From the NCBI RefSeq assembly GCF_015670405.1, contig NZ_JADPBQ010000011.1, positions 64,167-128,166 of the forward strand: a DNA stretch of 64,000 nucleotides. Direction: 5' to 3'. The stretch comes from Clostridium sp. 1001271B_151109_B4 (GTDB taxonomy: Bacteria; Bacillota; Clostridia; Clostridiales; Clostridiaceae). The notes under the pieces were generated by a model. That model had not been told where the DNA came from and ran no database searches. It worked only from the letters and a program-made list of their open reading frames with translations. The position numbers and the translations under genes were made by a program. This document shows, in pieces, positions 1 to 9,160 of the stretch; within the stretch, counting starts at the first letter, position 1, and each line of letters opens with the position of its first letter.

Positions 1-1
1 A

Positions 2-421
2 ACTGTAAAAGAGAAAAAGAGAGAAGATTTAAAAAAAAGAGTTGCATTAAAGACAGAAACAAAGTGTGATATATTTGTTTCAATACATCAAAATATGTTT
101 CCGCAAAGTAAGTGCTATGGAGCACAAGTATGGTATGCATCAAATGAAAAGAGCTATGAATTAGCAACTAATGTTCAAGAATCTATTAAAGAAACAGTTA
201 ATGATAATAATAAAAGAGTTGCTAAGCCAGCAGGAGAAGCTTATTTAATATTAAGAGATAAATATGAAGGGGCTTCAATAATAGTGGAATGTGGTTTCTT
301 ATCAAATCCGACAGAAGAGCAAAAATTAAAAACTGATGAACATCAAGAATTAATTGTAAAGGGAATATCTGATGGTATAGATAAATATTTTGATGGTGAT
401 TCAGAGAAAAGTGCAGAATAA
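2..421 (+). CDS. cwlD: N-acetylmuramoyl-L-alanine amidase CwlD, C-terminal part (5' end outside window)
   Basis: This reading frame is open from base 2 and ends at TAA 419-421, so only the C-terminal ~139 residues are present. The stretch SIHQNMFPQSKCYGAQVWYA and the later IIVECGFLSNPTEE are typical of amidase_3 zinc amidases. The Glu of VECGFLSN fits the catalytic glutamate and the His of SIHQN fits a zinc ligand. In spore formers CwlD removes the peptide from muramic acid so that cortex muramic-delta-lactam can form. The assignment to CwlD rather than another amidase_3 member rests on the FPQSKCYGAQVWYA segment and the short C-terminus without binding repeats. A terminator-like hairpin follows. 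Confidence 0.85.
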   Translation, partial: TVKEKKREDLKKRVALKTETKCDIFVSIHQNMFPQSKCYGAQVWYASNEKSYELATNVQESIKETVNDNNKRVAKPAGEAYLILRDKYEGASIIVECGFLSNPTEEQKLKTDEHQELIVKGISDGIDKYFDGDSEKSAE

Positions 422-445
422 TAGAAATTTCCCAGGAAATTTAGG

Positions 446-486
446 AGTTAGTAGTTGATTTTTATATTAATTACTAACTTTTTATT
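446..486 (+). terminator. Intrinsic terminator after cwlD, built from an interspersed palindrome
   Basis: A 14-bp stem (446-459 with 466-479, two G-U pairs) is followed by TTTTTATTTTT. The left arm GTTAGTAGTTGAT is identical to a 13-base stretch of the repeat inside the SAM riboswitch at 54.5 kb, so a dispersed palindrome appears to serve as terminator here. Confidence 0.75.
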
Positions 487-578
487 TTTAAATGAATAAG
501 AGCAATCTTAGGTTTTAGTTGTAAAATTTATCTAAAAATAATAAACTATTCATATATACGAGAATAGGAGGTTCTTAA

Positions 579-1421
579 ATGAGAGAAATACATATATCAA
601 AAATTATTGATACGGTAAAAGAACTTTGTATTGAAGCAAATTACTATTTATCAAATGATGTAAAAAAAGCATTATATAATTCAAAAAAAAATGAAACTTG
701 GCCATTAGCAGAAAATATATTAGATCAAATAATATTAAATTCTGATATAGCTAAAAATGAAAATATGCCAATATGTCAGGATACTGGAATGGCTTGCATC
801 TTTGTTGAAGTAGGACAAGATGTACATATTATTGGGGGATTACTAGATGAAGCTATAAATGAAGGTGTTAGAAGAGGATATGAAGAAGGGTTTTTAAGAA
901 AGTCAGTAGTTAAAGATCCTATTAATAGAATTAATACAAAAGATAATACACCAGCAGTTATTTATTATAATATTGTTGCTGGAGATAAAATAAAAATAAC
1001 AGTTGCTCCTAAAGGATTTGGATCAGAAAATATGAGTAGAATAAAAATGCTTAAGCCATCAGATGGATTACAAGGGGTTAAGGATTTCGTAATTGAGACT
1101 GTGAGATTGGCAGGGCCGAATCCATGTCCACCAATAGTAATAGGTGTCGGAATTGGAGGAACATTCGATAAAGCTGCTTATCTAGCTAAAAAAGCATTAA
1201 TAAGACCACTAGATAAAAGAAATGAAGATAAGTTTTATAGTGACTTAGAAGAGGAACTTTTAGATACTATTAACAAGTTAGGTATAGGGCCACAAGGCTT
1301 TGGAGGAAAAACTACAGCTTTAGGATTAAATATAGAAACATATCCAACTCATATTGCAGGTTTACCTGTAGCAGTTAATATTAATTGTCATGCAACAAGG
1401 CATAAAGAAAGAGAACTGTAG
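579..1421 (+). CDS. Fumarate hydratase class I, alpha subunit (TtdA/FumA-N type)
   Basis: This 280-residue protein is the N-terminal, [4Fe-4S]-binding half of a two-subunit class I hydro-lyase that interconverts fumarate and malate. Three cysteines fit the cluster ligands: C66 in CQDTG, C183 in NPCPPIVIG and C270 in NINCHATRH. Its length matches stand-alone alpha subunits. The start follows AGGAGG with good spacing, and the beta subunit begins 11 bases after the stop. L-tartrate dehydratase is a close relative and cannot be fully excluded. Without tartrate genes nearby, fumarase is the better reading. Confidence 0.88.
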   Translation: MREIHISKIIDTVKELCIEANYYLSNDVKKALYNSKKNETWPLAENILDQIILNSDIAKNENMPICQDTGMACIFVEVGQDVHIIGGLLDEAINEGVRRGYEEGFLRKSVVKDPINRINTKDNTPAVIYYNIVAGDKIKITVAPKGFGSENMSRIKMLKPSDGLQGVKDFVIETVRLAGPNPCPPIVIGVGIGGTFDKAAYLAKKALIRPLDKRNEDKFYSDLEEELLDTINKLGIGPQGFGGKTTALGLNIETYPTHIAGLPVAVNINCHATRHKEREL

Positions 1422-1432
1422 GAGGATTAAAA

Positions 1433-1987
1433 ATGGAAAAGAAGATAGTAACTCCTTTAACTGAAGAAATAACGAAAACATTAGCAGCTGGAGATAGTGT
1501 ATTATTATCAGGAATAGTTTATACTGCTAGAGATGCAGCTCATGGAAGATTAATAAATTTGTTAGATGAAGGAAAAGACTTACCTTTAAATATTAATGGT
1601 GAGATTATATATTATGTAGGACCTACTCCAGAAAAGCCAGGAGAGGTTATAGGATCTGCTGGACCAACTACTAGCTATAGAATGGATAGCTATGCACCAA
1701 GACTGCTAGATTTAGGTTTAAAGGGTATGATAGGGAAAGGTGCAAGAAGTGAAGAAGTTATAAATTCAATAAAAAGAAATAAAGCAATATACTTTGGAGC
1801 GATAGGTGGAGCAGGTGCTTTAATAAGTAAGTGTATAAAGTCGTCAGAAGTAATAGCCTATGATGATTTAGGAGCAGAAGCAATAAGAAGGCTAGAAGTA
1901 AAAGATATGCCACTAGTTGTCATAATAGACACAGAAGGAAATAACCTATACGAAATAGGAAAAAAGGCATATTTAGAAAGTATTTAA
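1433..1987 (+). CDS. Fumarate hydratase class I, beta subunit
   Basis: This 184-residue protein corresponds to the C-terminal (swivelling) domain of class I fumarase. Family features include LLSGIVYTARDAAHGRL near residue 25, the GPTPEKPGEVIGSAGPTTS segment and KGARSEEV near residue 102. It is the partner of the upstream alpha subunit. The two genes lie 11 bases apart, share transcription, and end before a bidirectional terminator. The start ATG follows GGAGG in the gap. Confidence 0.88.
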   Translation: MEKKIVTPLTEEITKTLAAGDSVLLSGIVYTARDAAHGRLINLLDEGKDLPLNINGEIIYYVGPTPEKPGEVIGSAGPTTSYRMDSYAPRLLDLGLKGMIGKGARSEEVINSIKRNKAIYFGAIGGAGALISKCIKSSEVIAYDDLGAEAIRRLEVKDMPLVVIIDTEGNNLYEIGKKAYLESI

Positions 1988-2078
1988 ATCTCAACTAGTA
2001 TTTCCAATAGTACTTATTAGCAAAAACATTAATATTTTTAGTTGTTAAGTTATAAATAATTTATTAGGATAAAAGAAA

Positions 2079-2141
2079 AAAAGAAAGATTATATTCTAGG
2101 GGAAATTTCACTAATTCCCGAAGAGATAATCTTTCTTTTTT
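2079..2141. terminator. Bidirectional terminator between fumarase and YitT genes
   Basis: The 12-bp stem AAGAAAGATTAT / ATAATCTTTCTT encloses an inner GGGAA/TTCCC hairpin and is flanked by A and T runs on both sides, so it can serve both convergent genes. The loop holds GAAATTTCACTAAT (2102-2115), which recurs in the 6S-like RNA near 16.27 kb. Confidence 0.8.
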
Positions 2142-2158
2142 GATATTACACGTATTAA

Positions 2159-3016
2159 TTAAATTGTTGCGAAGCCTTTTCCTTTAACTTCAGATACATC
2201 TATTATAGTAATGAATGCTTTTGGATCAACTCTTAATATTTTAGTTTTTAAGCTAATCATTTGAGAAGTTGTAACTGCAACATATAATAGTTTTTTCTTA
2301 TCTCTAGTATATCCACCTTCAGCCATAAGTGCAGTAACACCACGATGCATATCTTTTATTACATAATTAATAATATCATCTTCTTTTTCAGTTAAAATAA
2401 GAAGAAGTTTTTTACTAGTAAAACCATTTAGCACTTTATCTAAAAGGGTACTAGTAATAAATAATGATATTAATGTGTATAGAGCTCTAGGTAATCCAAA
2501 TATGAAAACTGAAATAGAAACTATAATTAAATTGAATCCAAATCCAACTTTACCTATATCAAAATTTGAATATTTTTTTCTAATAACCATAGTAATGATA
2601 TCAGTACCACCAATAGAACCATTTCTATAAAATATTAATCCATACCCAATTCCACTTAGGACTCCACCATAAATACAATGTAATAACATATCATCAACTT
2701 GAACTAAATTAGATAAAGGTTTAGTTAACATTAATGCAGTTGAGAATGAAATCATACCTATTGCAGTATAAATTGTAAAACGCTTACTTAAATATTTATA
2801 GCTTACAAAGAATAAGGGAATATTAAGTAGAAAAACTGTTATTCCAGATGGAACATTAAATAAATATTGCAAAATAAGTGCTATACCAGTGACTCCGCCA
2901 CTTAGAAGCTTAGCATTAGATAGGAATAGATTAACCCCTAATGAAGAGATAAAGCATCCTAAAATAATTACTACAACGTCAATGTAAAAACTTTTACTTT
3001 TAAATAAATCTTTCAT
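2159..3016 (-). CDS. YitT family membrane protein (DUF161 plus DUF2179)
   Basis: About 285 residues. The N-terminal two thirds hold five to six hydrophobic segments with family motifs (NAKLLSGGVTGIALIL, FYRNGSIGGTDI). A soluble C-terminal DUF2179 domain follows (GVTALMAEGGYTRDKKKLLYVAVT... DPKAFITI). The longest frame starts at 3055. However, an AGAGGT ribosome binding site lies 8 bases before the ATG at 3016, giving MKDLFKSKS, so that start is preferred. Transport substrate and function of the family are not established. Confidence 0.82.
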   Translation of the reverse strand: MKDLFKSKSFYIDVVVIILGCFISSLGVNLFLSNAKLLSGGVTGIALILQYLFNVPSGITVFLLNIPLFFVSYKYLSKRFTIYTAIGMISFSTALMLTKPLSNLVQVDDMLLHCIYGGVLSGIGYGLIFYRNGSIGGTDIITMVIRKKYSNFDIGKVGFGFNLIIVSISVFIFGLPRALYTLISLFITSTLLDKVLNGFTSKKLLLILTEKEDDIINYVIKDMHRGVTALMAEGGYTRDKKKLLYVAVTTSQMISLKTKILRVDPKAFITIIDVSEVKGKGFATI

Positions 3017-3252
3017 AAAAAAATACCTCTGTATTAATATATCGATAGTTTTCATAAAGATTATATATTAAAAATATAATTATGTTAAGTAATTTATTTT
3101 AAATATATGTAACATAATAATACTAATGAATAATAAAATAATAAATACAAGGAAAATAATTATTGATTAATAATTATTATAGATTATTAAAGGAAATTGA
3201 AGAAATCAAAAAGATAAGTCTTTTTTTTTAGTTTTTTTGCTTTATAGGTTAT

Positions 3253-3281
3253 TTTACAATAACAAAGAGTAAGATTATAAT
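3253..3281 (+). promoter_or_regulatory. Sigma-A type promoter of the nrd operon
   Basis: TTTACA (3253-3258), a 17-bp spacer and TATAAT (3276-3281). Transcription would start near 3288, which makes the TTG at 3291 unlikely as a translation start. Confidence 0.8.
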
Positions 3282-3328
3282 TACGATATATTGTGTAGTG
3301 AAGAGAAAAAATATACTATATATAGTGG
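3281..3328 (+). promoter_or_regulatory. Tandem NrdR boxes
   Basis: Two matches to the NrdR box ACACTATATATAGTGT. One at 3281-3296 matches 12 of 16 positions and one at 3313-3328 matches 14 of 16. Their starts are 32 bp apart, the three-turn spacing typical of NrdR pairs. They overlap the -10 and the transcription start of nrdA, so repression when dATP/ATP-loaded NrdR binds is the expected mode. Confidence 0.85.
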
Positions 3329-3338
3329 AGGAGCAAAA

Positions 3339-5570
3339 GTGGTTAATTTAGAAAGTATTTGTAAAAAAGCAGTTAGTGAAATAGATGATTTACAAGGAAT
3401 TTATGTAAAAGAAAAGCTAATTGATGGATGTAAAAATATAATAAGAGAGTCAATGAATGAAGAGGAAGTTAGAAATTCTGTAATTCAAATAGCATTAGAG
3501 CTAACTACTGAACAAGAGCCTAAGTGGCAGTATGTTGCATCAAAATTATATGTAGATAAATTATATGATGAAGTAAAAAGAAATAGAGGAAGAAAAGTAG
3601 AAGATAAGCCATATAGCAATTATTATGAATTCATTTCTGAAATGACTGATAAGAAGTTATATGGAAAGTATATTTTAGAAAACTATACTAAAGAAGAAAT
3701 CGAAGAATTAGAAAAAGAGATAAAGCCTGAAAGAGATTATATATTTACTTATAGTGGTATAGATCTATTAACAAAAAGATATCTAATTCAAGACTATAAT
3801 AGAAAACCTCTTGAGCTTCCACAACAAATGTTTATGGGAATAGCAATGCATTTAGCAATTCCTGAAGATAAACAAAATAAATTAGTGTGGGCAAAGAGGT
3901 TTTATGATGTTTTAAGTTCTCTTAAAGCAACTATGGCAACACCTACTATGTCAAATGCAAGAAAACCATTTTATCAATTAAGTTCATGTTTTATTGATAC
4001 AGTAGAAGATAGCTTAAAAGGAATATATAAATCTCTAGATAACTTTGCAGAAGTATCAAAGTTCGGTGGAGGAATGGGAATTTATATAGGGAAGATAAGA
4101 GCTATAGGATCAGCTATAAGAGGTTTTAAAGGAGCATCAGGTGGAGTAATTCCATGGATAAAGTTATTTAATGATACAGCAGTAGCGGTTGACCAATTAG
4201 GAGTAAGAAATGGATCAGTTGCAATATGGCTTGATGCTTGGCATAAGGAAGTACCAGAATTCTTACAATTAAAAACTAATAATGGTGATGATAGAAAGAA
4301 AGCTCATGATATTTTTCCAGGTCTTTGTTATCCAGATTTATTCTGGAGATTAGCAGAAGAGGATATAGATTCTAATTGGTACATGATGTGTCCTCATGAG
4401 ATTAAATCTATTAAGGGATACTCCTTAGAAGATTATTATGGGGAAGAATGGGAAAAAAGATATTATGATTGTGTTAATGATGACAAAATTGATAAAAGAG
4501 TAATGTCTGTTAAGGATATAGTTAGATTAATTATTAAAAGTGCTGCAGAAACAGGAACACCTTTTGCTTTTTACAGAGATACAGTAAATAAAATGAATCC
4601 TAACAAACATGCAGGAATGATTTACTCTTCTAATTTATGTACAGAAATAATGCAAAATATGAGTCCTATGGATATTCAAAATACAACAATAACAGATGAT
4701 AATGGAGATACCATTATAGTTGAAAAAACTAAGGCTGGAGATTTTGTAGTTTGTAATCTTTCATCAATAGTATTAGGAAATGTTGATGTAAATAATGATG
4801 AAGATGTGGAATATGTAGTTGAAACTCAAATAAGGGCTATGGATAATGTAATAGATTTAAATTACTATTCAGTACCTTTTGCTGAAGTTACTAATAAAAA
4901 ATATAGAGCAATAGGATTAGGAACTAGTGGATACCATCATATGCTTGCAAATAATAAAATTCACTGGAATGAAGAAAAGCATTTAGAGTTTGCAGATAAT
5001 GTTTATGAAAAAATAAATTATTATGCAATTAAATCAAGTATGAAAATAGCTAAAGAAAAAGGCCCATATTCATGCTTTGATGGTTCAGATTGGCAAAATG
5101 GAGAGTATTTTAGCTTAAGAAATTATGATTCAGATAAATGGAATGACTTAAAAGGTGATGTAAGAAAATATGGATTAAGAAATGGATACTTATTTGCAGT
5201 TGCTCCAAATGGATCTACAGCAACAATTGCAGGAACATCTGAGGGTGTAGATCCTGTTATGGCAAGATTCTGGCTAGAAGAAAAGAAGGGAAGTATTGTT
5301 CCGAAAACGGCTCCAAATTTAAGTTGGGAGAATTTCTGGTACTATAATTCAGCTTATAATATAGATCAACAGATTTGTGTAAAGATAAATGGGATTAGAC
5401 AGAGACACATAGACCAAGGGCAATCATTTAATTTATATATAACCACAGAATATACAATGAGACAAATAATGAATTTATATATAATAGCATGTAAATGTGG
5501 AGTGAAGTCTATTTATTATGTAAGATCTAAGTCATTAGAAGTTGCGGAATGTGAAAGTTGTTCTGCGTAG
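3339..5570 (+). CDS. nrdA: Ribonucleoside-diphosphate reductase class I, alpha subunit
   Basis: Large subunit that reduces ribonucleotides to deoxyribonucleotides using the radical generated by the beta subunit. With the GTG at 3339 (GGAGGAG five bases upstream) it has 743 residues. Visible catalytic residues are C217 (SSCF), the N432-x-C434-x-E436 radical site (NLCTE) and C472 (VVCNLSS). A C-terminal CESC pair fits the redox shuttle to thioredoxin. The longer frame from TTG 3291 overlaps the operator and transcription start and is rejected. It is co-transcribed with nrdB, and NrdR boxes precede it. Confidence 0.92.
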   Translation: MVNLESICKKAVSEIDDLQGIYVKEKLIDGCKNIIRESMNEEEVRNSVIQIALELTTEQEPKWQYVASKLYVDKLYDEVKRNRGRKVEDKPYSNYYEFISEMTDKKLYGKYILENYTKEEIEELEKEIKPERDYIFTYSGIDLLTKRYLIQDYNRKPLELPQQMFMGIAMHLAIPEDKQNKLVWAKRFYDVLSSLKATMATPTMSNARKPFYQLSSCFIDTVEDSLKGIYKSLDNFAEVSKFGGGMGIYIGKIRAIGSAIRGFKGASGGVIPWIKLFNDTAVAVDQLGVRNGSVAIWLDAWHKEVPEFLQLKTNNGDDRKKAHDIFPGLCYPDLFWRLAEEDIDSNWYMMCPHEIKSIKGYSLEDYYGEEWEKRYYDCVNDDKIDKRVMSVKDIVRLIIKSAAETGTPFAFYRDTVNKMNPNKHAGMIYSSNLCTEIMQNMSPMDIQNTTITDDNGDTIIVEKTKAGDFVVCNLSSIVLGNVDVNNDEDVEYVVETQIRAMDNVIDLNYYSVPFAEVTNKKYRAIGLGTSGYHHMLANNKIHWNEEKHLEFADNVYEKINYYAIKSSMKIAKEKGPYSCFDGSDWQNGEYFSLRNYDSDKWNDLKGDVRKYGLRNGYLFAVAPNGSTATIAGTSEGVDPVMARFWLEEKKGSIVPKTAPNLSWENFWYYNSAYNIDQQICVKINGIRQRHIDQGQSFNLYITTEYTMRQIMNLYIIACKCGVKSIYYVRSKSLEVAECESCSA

Positions 5571-5584
5571 AAATTGATTATTAT

Positions 5585-5624
5585 CTCAAAAGTATTAATT
5601 AAGTTGAAGATTAATACTTTTGAG
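5585..5624 (+). other. Hairpin between nrdA and nrdB
   Basis: A perfect 15-bp inverted repeat (5585-5599 with 5610-5624) lies just after the nrdA stop. No U-run follows it, so it is not a standard terminator. It may protect or process the message, or attenuate nrdB relative to nrdA. Confidence 0.6.
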
Positions 5625-5655
5625 TCATACTAAGTTTAAGAGCGGGAGAAAAGAA

Positions 5656-6690
5656 ATGGAAATAAGGAAGAAACCTTTATTTAATGAAAATGGGGATATT
5701 GAAGTTAGTAAGAAAAAAATGATAAATGGAAATACTACTAACTTAAATGACTTTAACAATATGAAATATAAATGGGCAGCAGATTGGTACAGACAGGCAA
5801 TGAATAATTTTTGGATTCCAGAAGAAATTAATCTTTCTCAGGATTTAAAGGATTATGGAAAATTAGATAATAATGAAAAAATGGCATATGATAAGATATT
5901 ATCATTTTTAATATTCTTAGATTCAATACAAACAGCTAATTTGAGTAATATCAATAATTATGTAACTGCTAGTGAAATAAATTTATGTTTAACTATTCAA
6001 GCATTTCAGGAGGCTGTACATTCACAAAGCTATAGTTATATGCTTGATACAATTTGTTCACCAGAAAAAAGAAATGAAATTCTTTATCAATGGAAAGATG
6101 ACAAGGTTCTTCTAGAAAGAAATAAGTTTATTGGAGAGCAATATAATAAATTTTTAGAAAATCCAACTGAAGAAAATCTTATAAGAACTATTATGGCTAA
6201 TTTCATATTGGAAGGAATTTATTTTTATTCTGGATTTATGTTCTTTTATAACCTTGAAAGAAACGGGAAGATGCCAGGCTCAGCTCAAGAAATTCGTTAT
6301 ATAAATAGAGATGAAAATACACATTTATGGCTATTTAGAAGTTTAATTCGAGAACTTCAAAAAGAAGAGGCAGAAATATTTACTGAAGAGTTTGTTGAAG
6401 AATTAAGAATTATGATGAAAGTTGGAGTTGAACATGAGATTAATTGGGGGAATTATGTTATTGGGGAAAACATACAAGGAATTAATAAAAATCTAATTGA
6501 TTCATATATTAAGTATTTAGGAAATAAAAGATTAAAAGAAATAGGATTAGAGCCTTTATTTGAAGGGTATGATAAAAATCCAGCTCCATGGATTGACTCA
6601 TTATCAAATGCTAATACTGTTAAAACAGACTTTTTTGAGGCTAAATCAACAGCTTATGCTAAGGCTAGTGTTCTAGTTGATGACTTATAA
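5656..6690 (+). CDS. nrdB: Ribonucleoside-diphosphate reductase class I, beta subunit
   Basis: Radical-generating diiron subunit, 344 residues from the ATG at 5656, which follows GGGAG by seven bases. The longer frame from TTG 5620 starts inside the intergenic hairpin. Diiron ligands and radical site can be read: D89 (FLDSIQ), E119 and H122 with Y126 (EAVHSQSY, the tyrosyl-radical pattern of class Ia), E186 (ILEGIYF), and E220/H223 (RDENTH). A tyrosine is present, so this is not the radical-free class Ic type. The operon appears to end here. Confidence 0.92.
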   Translation: MEIRKKPLFNENGDIEVSKKKMINGNTTNLNDFNNMKYKWAADWYRQAMNNFWIPEEINLSQDLKDYGKLDNNEKMAYDKILSFLIFLDSIQTANLSNINNYVTASEINLCLTIQAFQEAVHSQSYSYMLDTICSPEKRNEILYQWKDDKVLLERNKFIGEQYNKFLENPTEENLIRTIMANFILEGIYFYSGFMFFYNLERNGKMPGSAQEIRYINRDENTHLWLFRSLIRELQKEEAEIFTEEFVEELRIMMKVGVEHEINWGNYVIGENIQGINKNLIDSYIKYLGNKRLKEIGLEPLFEGYDKNPAPWIDSLSNANTVKTDFFEAKSTAYAKASVLVDDL

Positions 6691-6808
6691 ATTATGTTAA
6701 TAAGGAAAAGATTTTTCTTAAAATAATAAATAAATAATTTTTTTTAGGAGGATGCTTCCACAAAAAGATAAAATTTAAAAAAATTTAATGATAACGTTAT
6801 TTAAAATA

Positions 6809-6817
6809 TGTTATAAT
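6809..6817 (+). promoter_or_regulatory. Extended -10 promoter of ptsI, with a nearby palindrome
   Basis: TGTTATAAT (6809-6817) is a consensus extended -10. No good -35 is seen. The palindrome ATAACGTTAT (6791-6800) sits about where a -35 would be and could be an operator. The transcript would carry an untranslated leader of roughly 175 bases. Confidence 0.65.
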
Positions 6818-6997
6818 ACTCATGGTCGTATTAAGTTTAAATAAGATAAGTTTAAAATGGGATAGATTTATCTTATAAATTTTCAACAGTATATAATAGG
6901 TCATTAAAATTTTAACAGAAATATTATAGTGGCTTAAAGTATAACAATAATTTTAATAATAGTATTAAATTTATGCTTAAGTGTAGGAGGAATTTAT

Positions 6998-8617
6998 ATG
7001 AAAAAAGGTATCGCTGCATCAAAAGGTTACGCTATAGGTAAAGTATTTATTCAAGAACATGAAGAAATAGTTATTAATGATGCTAAAGTTGAAGACGTAG
7101 CTGCAGAAAAAGAAAAATTAAATGTTGCATTAGAAGCATCAAAGGAACAATTAACAGCAATAAAGGAAAAAACACTTGCTGAAATAGGTGAACACGAAGC
7201 GGCTGTTTTCGAAGCTCACTTAACACTATTAGATGACCCAGAATTTACTGGTCAAATGGAAATGACAGTTGAAAATGATAGCTTAAACGCTATGAAAGCT
7301 GTTCAAAATGTAACAGATACATTTGTTATGATTTTCGAATCAATGGATAATGATTATATGAGAGAAAGAGCTGCTGATATTAAGGACGTTTCTAAGAGAA
7401 TCATCTCTAACTTAGCAGGAAAAGGTGGAAGTGCATTTGCTATAACTGAAGAAAATACAGTAGTTGTAGCTCACGATTTAACTCCATCAGATACAGCTCA
7501 ATTAGATAGATCAAAGGTTTGTGGTTTCTTAACAAACATCGGAGGAAGAACTTCTCACTCAGCTATCATGGCTAGAACATTAGAAATTCCTGCTGTTGTT
7601 GGTTTAGGAGATATAACTACAACTGTTAAAAATGGTGATTTAGTAATAGTTGATGGTATTGAAGGTATTGCTATAATCAACCCATCTGAAGAAGTAGTTG
7701 CTGAATACAAAGCTAAGAAAGAAGCTTTTGCAGCAGAACAAGAAGAATTAAAGAAACTTATCGAAGTTAAAACTGTAACTAAATCTGGTAAGAGAGTTGA
7801 AGTTTGCGGTAACATCGGTAAGCCAGAAGATATAGATCAAGTTTTAGCTAACGGTGGAGACGGTGTAGGATTATTCAGAACTGAATTCTTATACATGGAT
7901 AGAGACCAAGCTCCAACTGAAGAAGAACAATTCAATGCTTACAAAACTGTTTTAGAAAAAGCTAACGGTAAGCAAGTTGTTATAAGAACATTAGATATCG
8001 GTGGAGATAAGGTATTACCTTACTTACCATTACCTGAAGAAATGAATCCATTCTTAGGATACAGAGCTATCAGATTATGCTTAGATAGAAAAGATATATT
8101 CAGAGTTCAAATCAGAGCTTTATTAAGAGCTTCTGTTTACGGAAACCTTTGTGTTATGTTCCCAATGATTTCTGGATTAGAAGAATTCCAAGCTGCTAAA
8201 GAATTCGTTGAAGAATGTAGAGCAGAATTACATGCTGAAGGAGTTAAAACTTCAGAAACTACTCAATGGGGTATCATGGTTGAAATTCCAGCAGCAGCAG
8301 TTATGGCAGATGAATTAGCTAAGTATGTTGACTTCTTCTCAATCGGAACTAATGACTTAATCCAATATACATTAGCTGCTGATAGAATGAGTGAAAAAGT
8401 ATCATACCTTTATAATCCAATGCACCCAGCTGTATTAAGATTAATAAAGATGACTATCGATGGAGCTCATAAGCACGGTAAATGGGTTGGAATGTGTGGA
8501 GAAATGGCAGGAGATGAAGCTGCTATCCCTACATTAGTTGAATACGGATTAGATGAGTTCTCAATGAGTGCTACATCAATCTTAGGTGCTAAGAAGATAA
8601 TATTAGAACAAGAATAA
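6998..8617 (+). CDS. ptsI: Phosphoenolpyruvate-protein phosphotransferase (PTS enzyme I)
   Basis: Cytoplasmic enzyme I moves phosphate from PEP to HPr, feeding all PTS sugar uptake. The 539-residue length is normal. The phosphorylated histidine is H187 in [12 protein letters not shown]. The C-terminal PEP-binding barrel shows [44 protein letters not shown] and the active-site cysteine in [10 protein letters not shown]. Codons such as AAC, ATC and TTC are more frequent than in the neighbours, as expected for a highly expressed gene. It is monocistronic: own promoter, AGGAGG, and its own terminator. ptsH is not adjacent. Confidence 0.95.
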   Translation: MKKGIAASKGYAIGKVFIQEHEEIVINDAKVEDVAAEKEKLNVALEASKEQLTAIKEKTLAEIGEHEAAVFEAHLTLLDDPEFTGQMEMTVENDSLNAMKAVQNVTDTFVMIFESMDNDYMRERAADIKDVSKRIISNLAGKGGSAFAITEENTVVVAHDLTPSDTAQLDRSKVCGFLTNIGGRTSHSAIMARTLEIPAVVGLGDITTTVKNGDLVIVDGIEGIAIINPSEEVVAEYKAKKEAFAAEQEELKKLIEVKTVTKSGKRVEVCGNIGKPEDIDQVLANGGDGVGLFRTEFLYMDRDQAPTEEEQFNAYKTVLEKANGKQVVIRTLDIGGDKVLPYLPLPEEMNPFLGYRAIRLCLDRKDIFRVQIRALLRASVYGNLCVMFPMISGLEEFQAAKEFVEECRAELHAEGVKTSETTQWGIMVEIPAAAVMADELAKYVDFFSIGTNDLIQYTLAADRMSEKVSYLYNPMHPAVLRLIKMTIDGAHKHGKWVGMCGEMAGDEAAIPTLVEYGLDEFSMSATSILGAKKIILEQE

Positions 8618-8624
8618 GATATAA

Positions 8625-8657
8625 AGAGAGAATCGCATTAGTGATTCTCTTTTTTTA
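8625..8657 (+). terminator. Terminator of ptsI
   Basis: AGAGAATC / GATTCTCT stem (8627-8634, 8643-8650) followed by seven T residues. Confidence 0.85.
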
Positions 8658-9160
8658 TTCATATTGACCATAAATTTCTTCGTATAATTCAAAAGATTTT
8701 TTACTCATCAGAGCAATTTTATCTTTTCGGATTTTAAGTATTGTCATTGCAATGTTCATAAATTTTCCCACTCAACACCAATTATTTATCCATGCTGTAT
8801 ATATGTCTAGCAATTGCTTTTTTACATTTGATTTTTTAATAACGCAAATATTATTTGCAGTGTTATTTTAAAGGATTTTAGCAAGGTTTCTCTTATGGTA
8901 GCTTTTGTTAAAGTTAATAGTATTATAGTAACATGAGTTGATAATTATTTACCCCAAATTATAATGTTAATAATTTGAGCCATATTTTTATTAAAAAAGG
9001 CTCATTCTATATTAGTGATAGTTATAGCAGCTATATTGTGATTAGTATTTTATTTATAGTCCTTGTTATAGAAGGACATAATAATAAAATGAACTAATAT
9101 TAAATGTTTAATGATAATTATATATTTATCAGTTTGGTATTTAGTAAAGGAGGAGTTAAG
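8658..9160. other. Intergenic region before iadA, with a possible decayed frame
   Basis: About 500 bases without a convincing gene. On the minus strand, bases about 8658-8770 encode a short protein-like stretch ending in KKSFELYEEIYGQYE and a stop. It has a GTG or ATG near its start but no good ribosome binding site, and may be a remnant. A GAGCC/GGCTC hairpin lies at about 8980-9005. No clear promoter for iadA was found. Confidence 0.3.

Noticed and set aside
3291..3338. N-terminal extension of nrdA from TTG 3291
   Set aside because: It overlaps the transcription start and NrdR box; the GTG at 3339 has GGAGGAG at correct spacing.
7555..7815. Minus-strand frame within ptsI (and similar antisense frames in iadA, gltX, leuC, leuB, ilvD, ilvB, metT)
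   Set aside because: These are shadows of strong conserved genes, with no ribosome binding sites or recognisable products.
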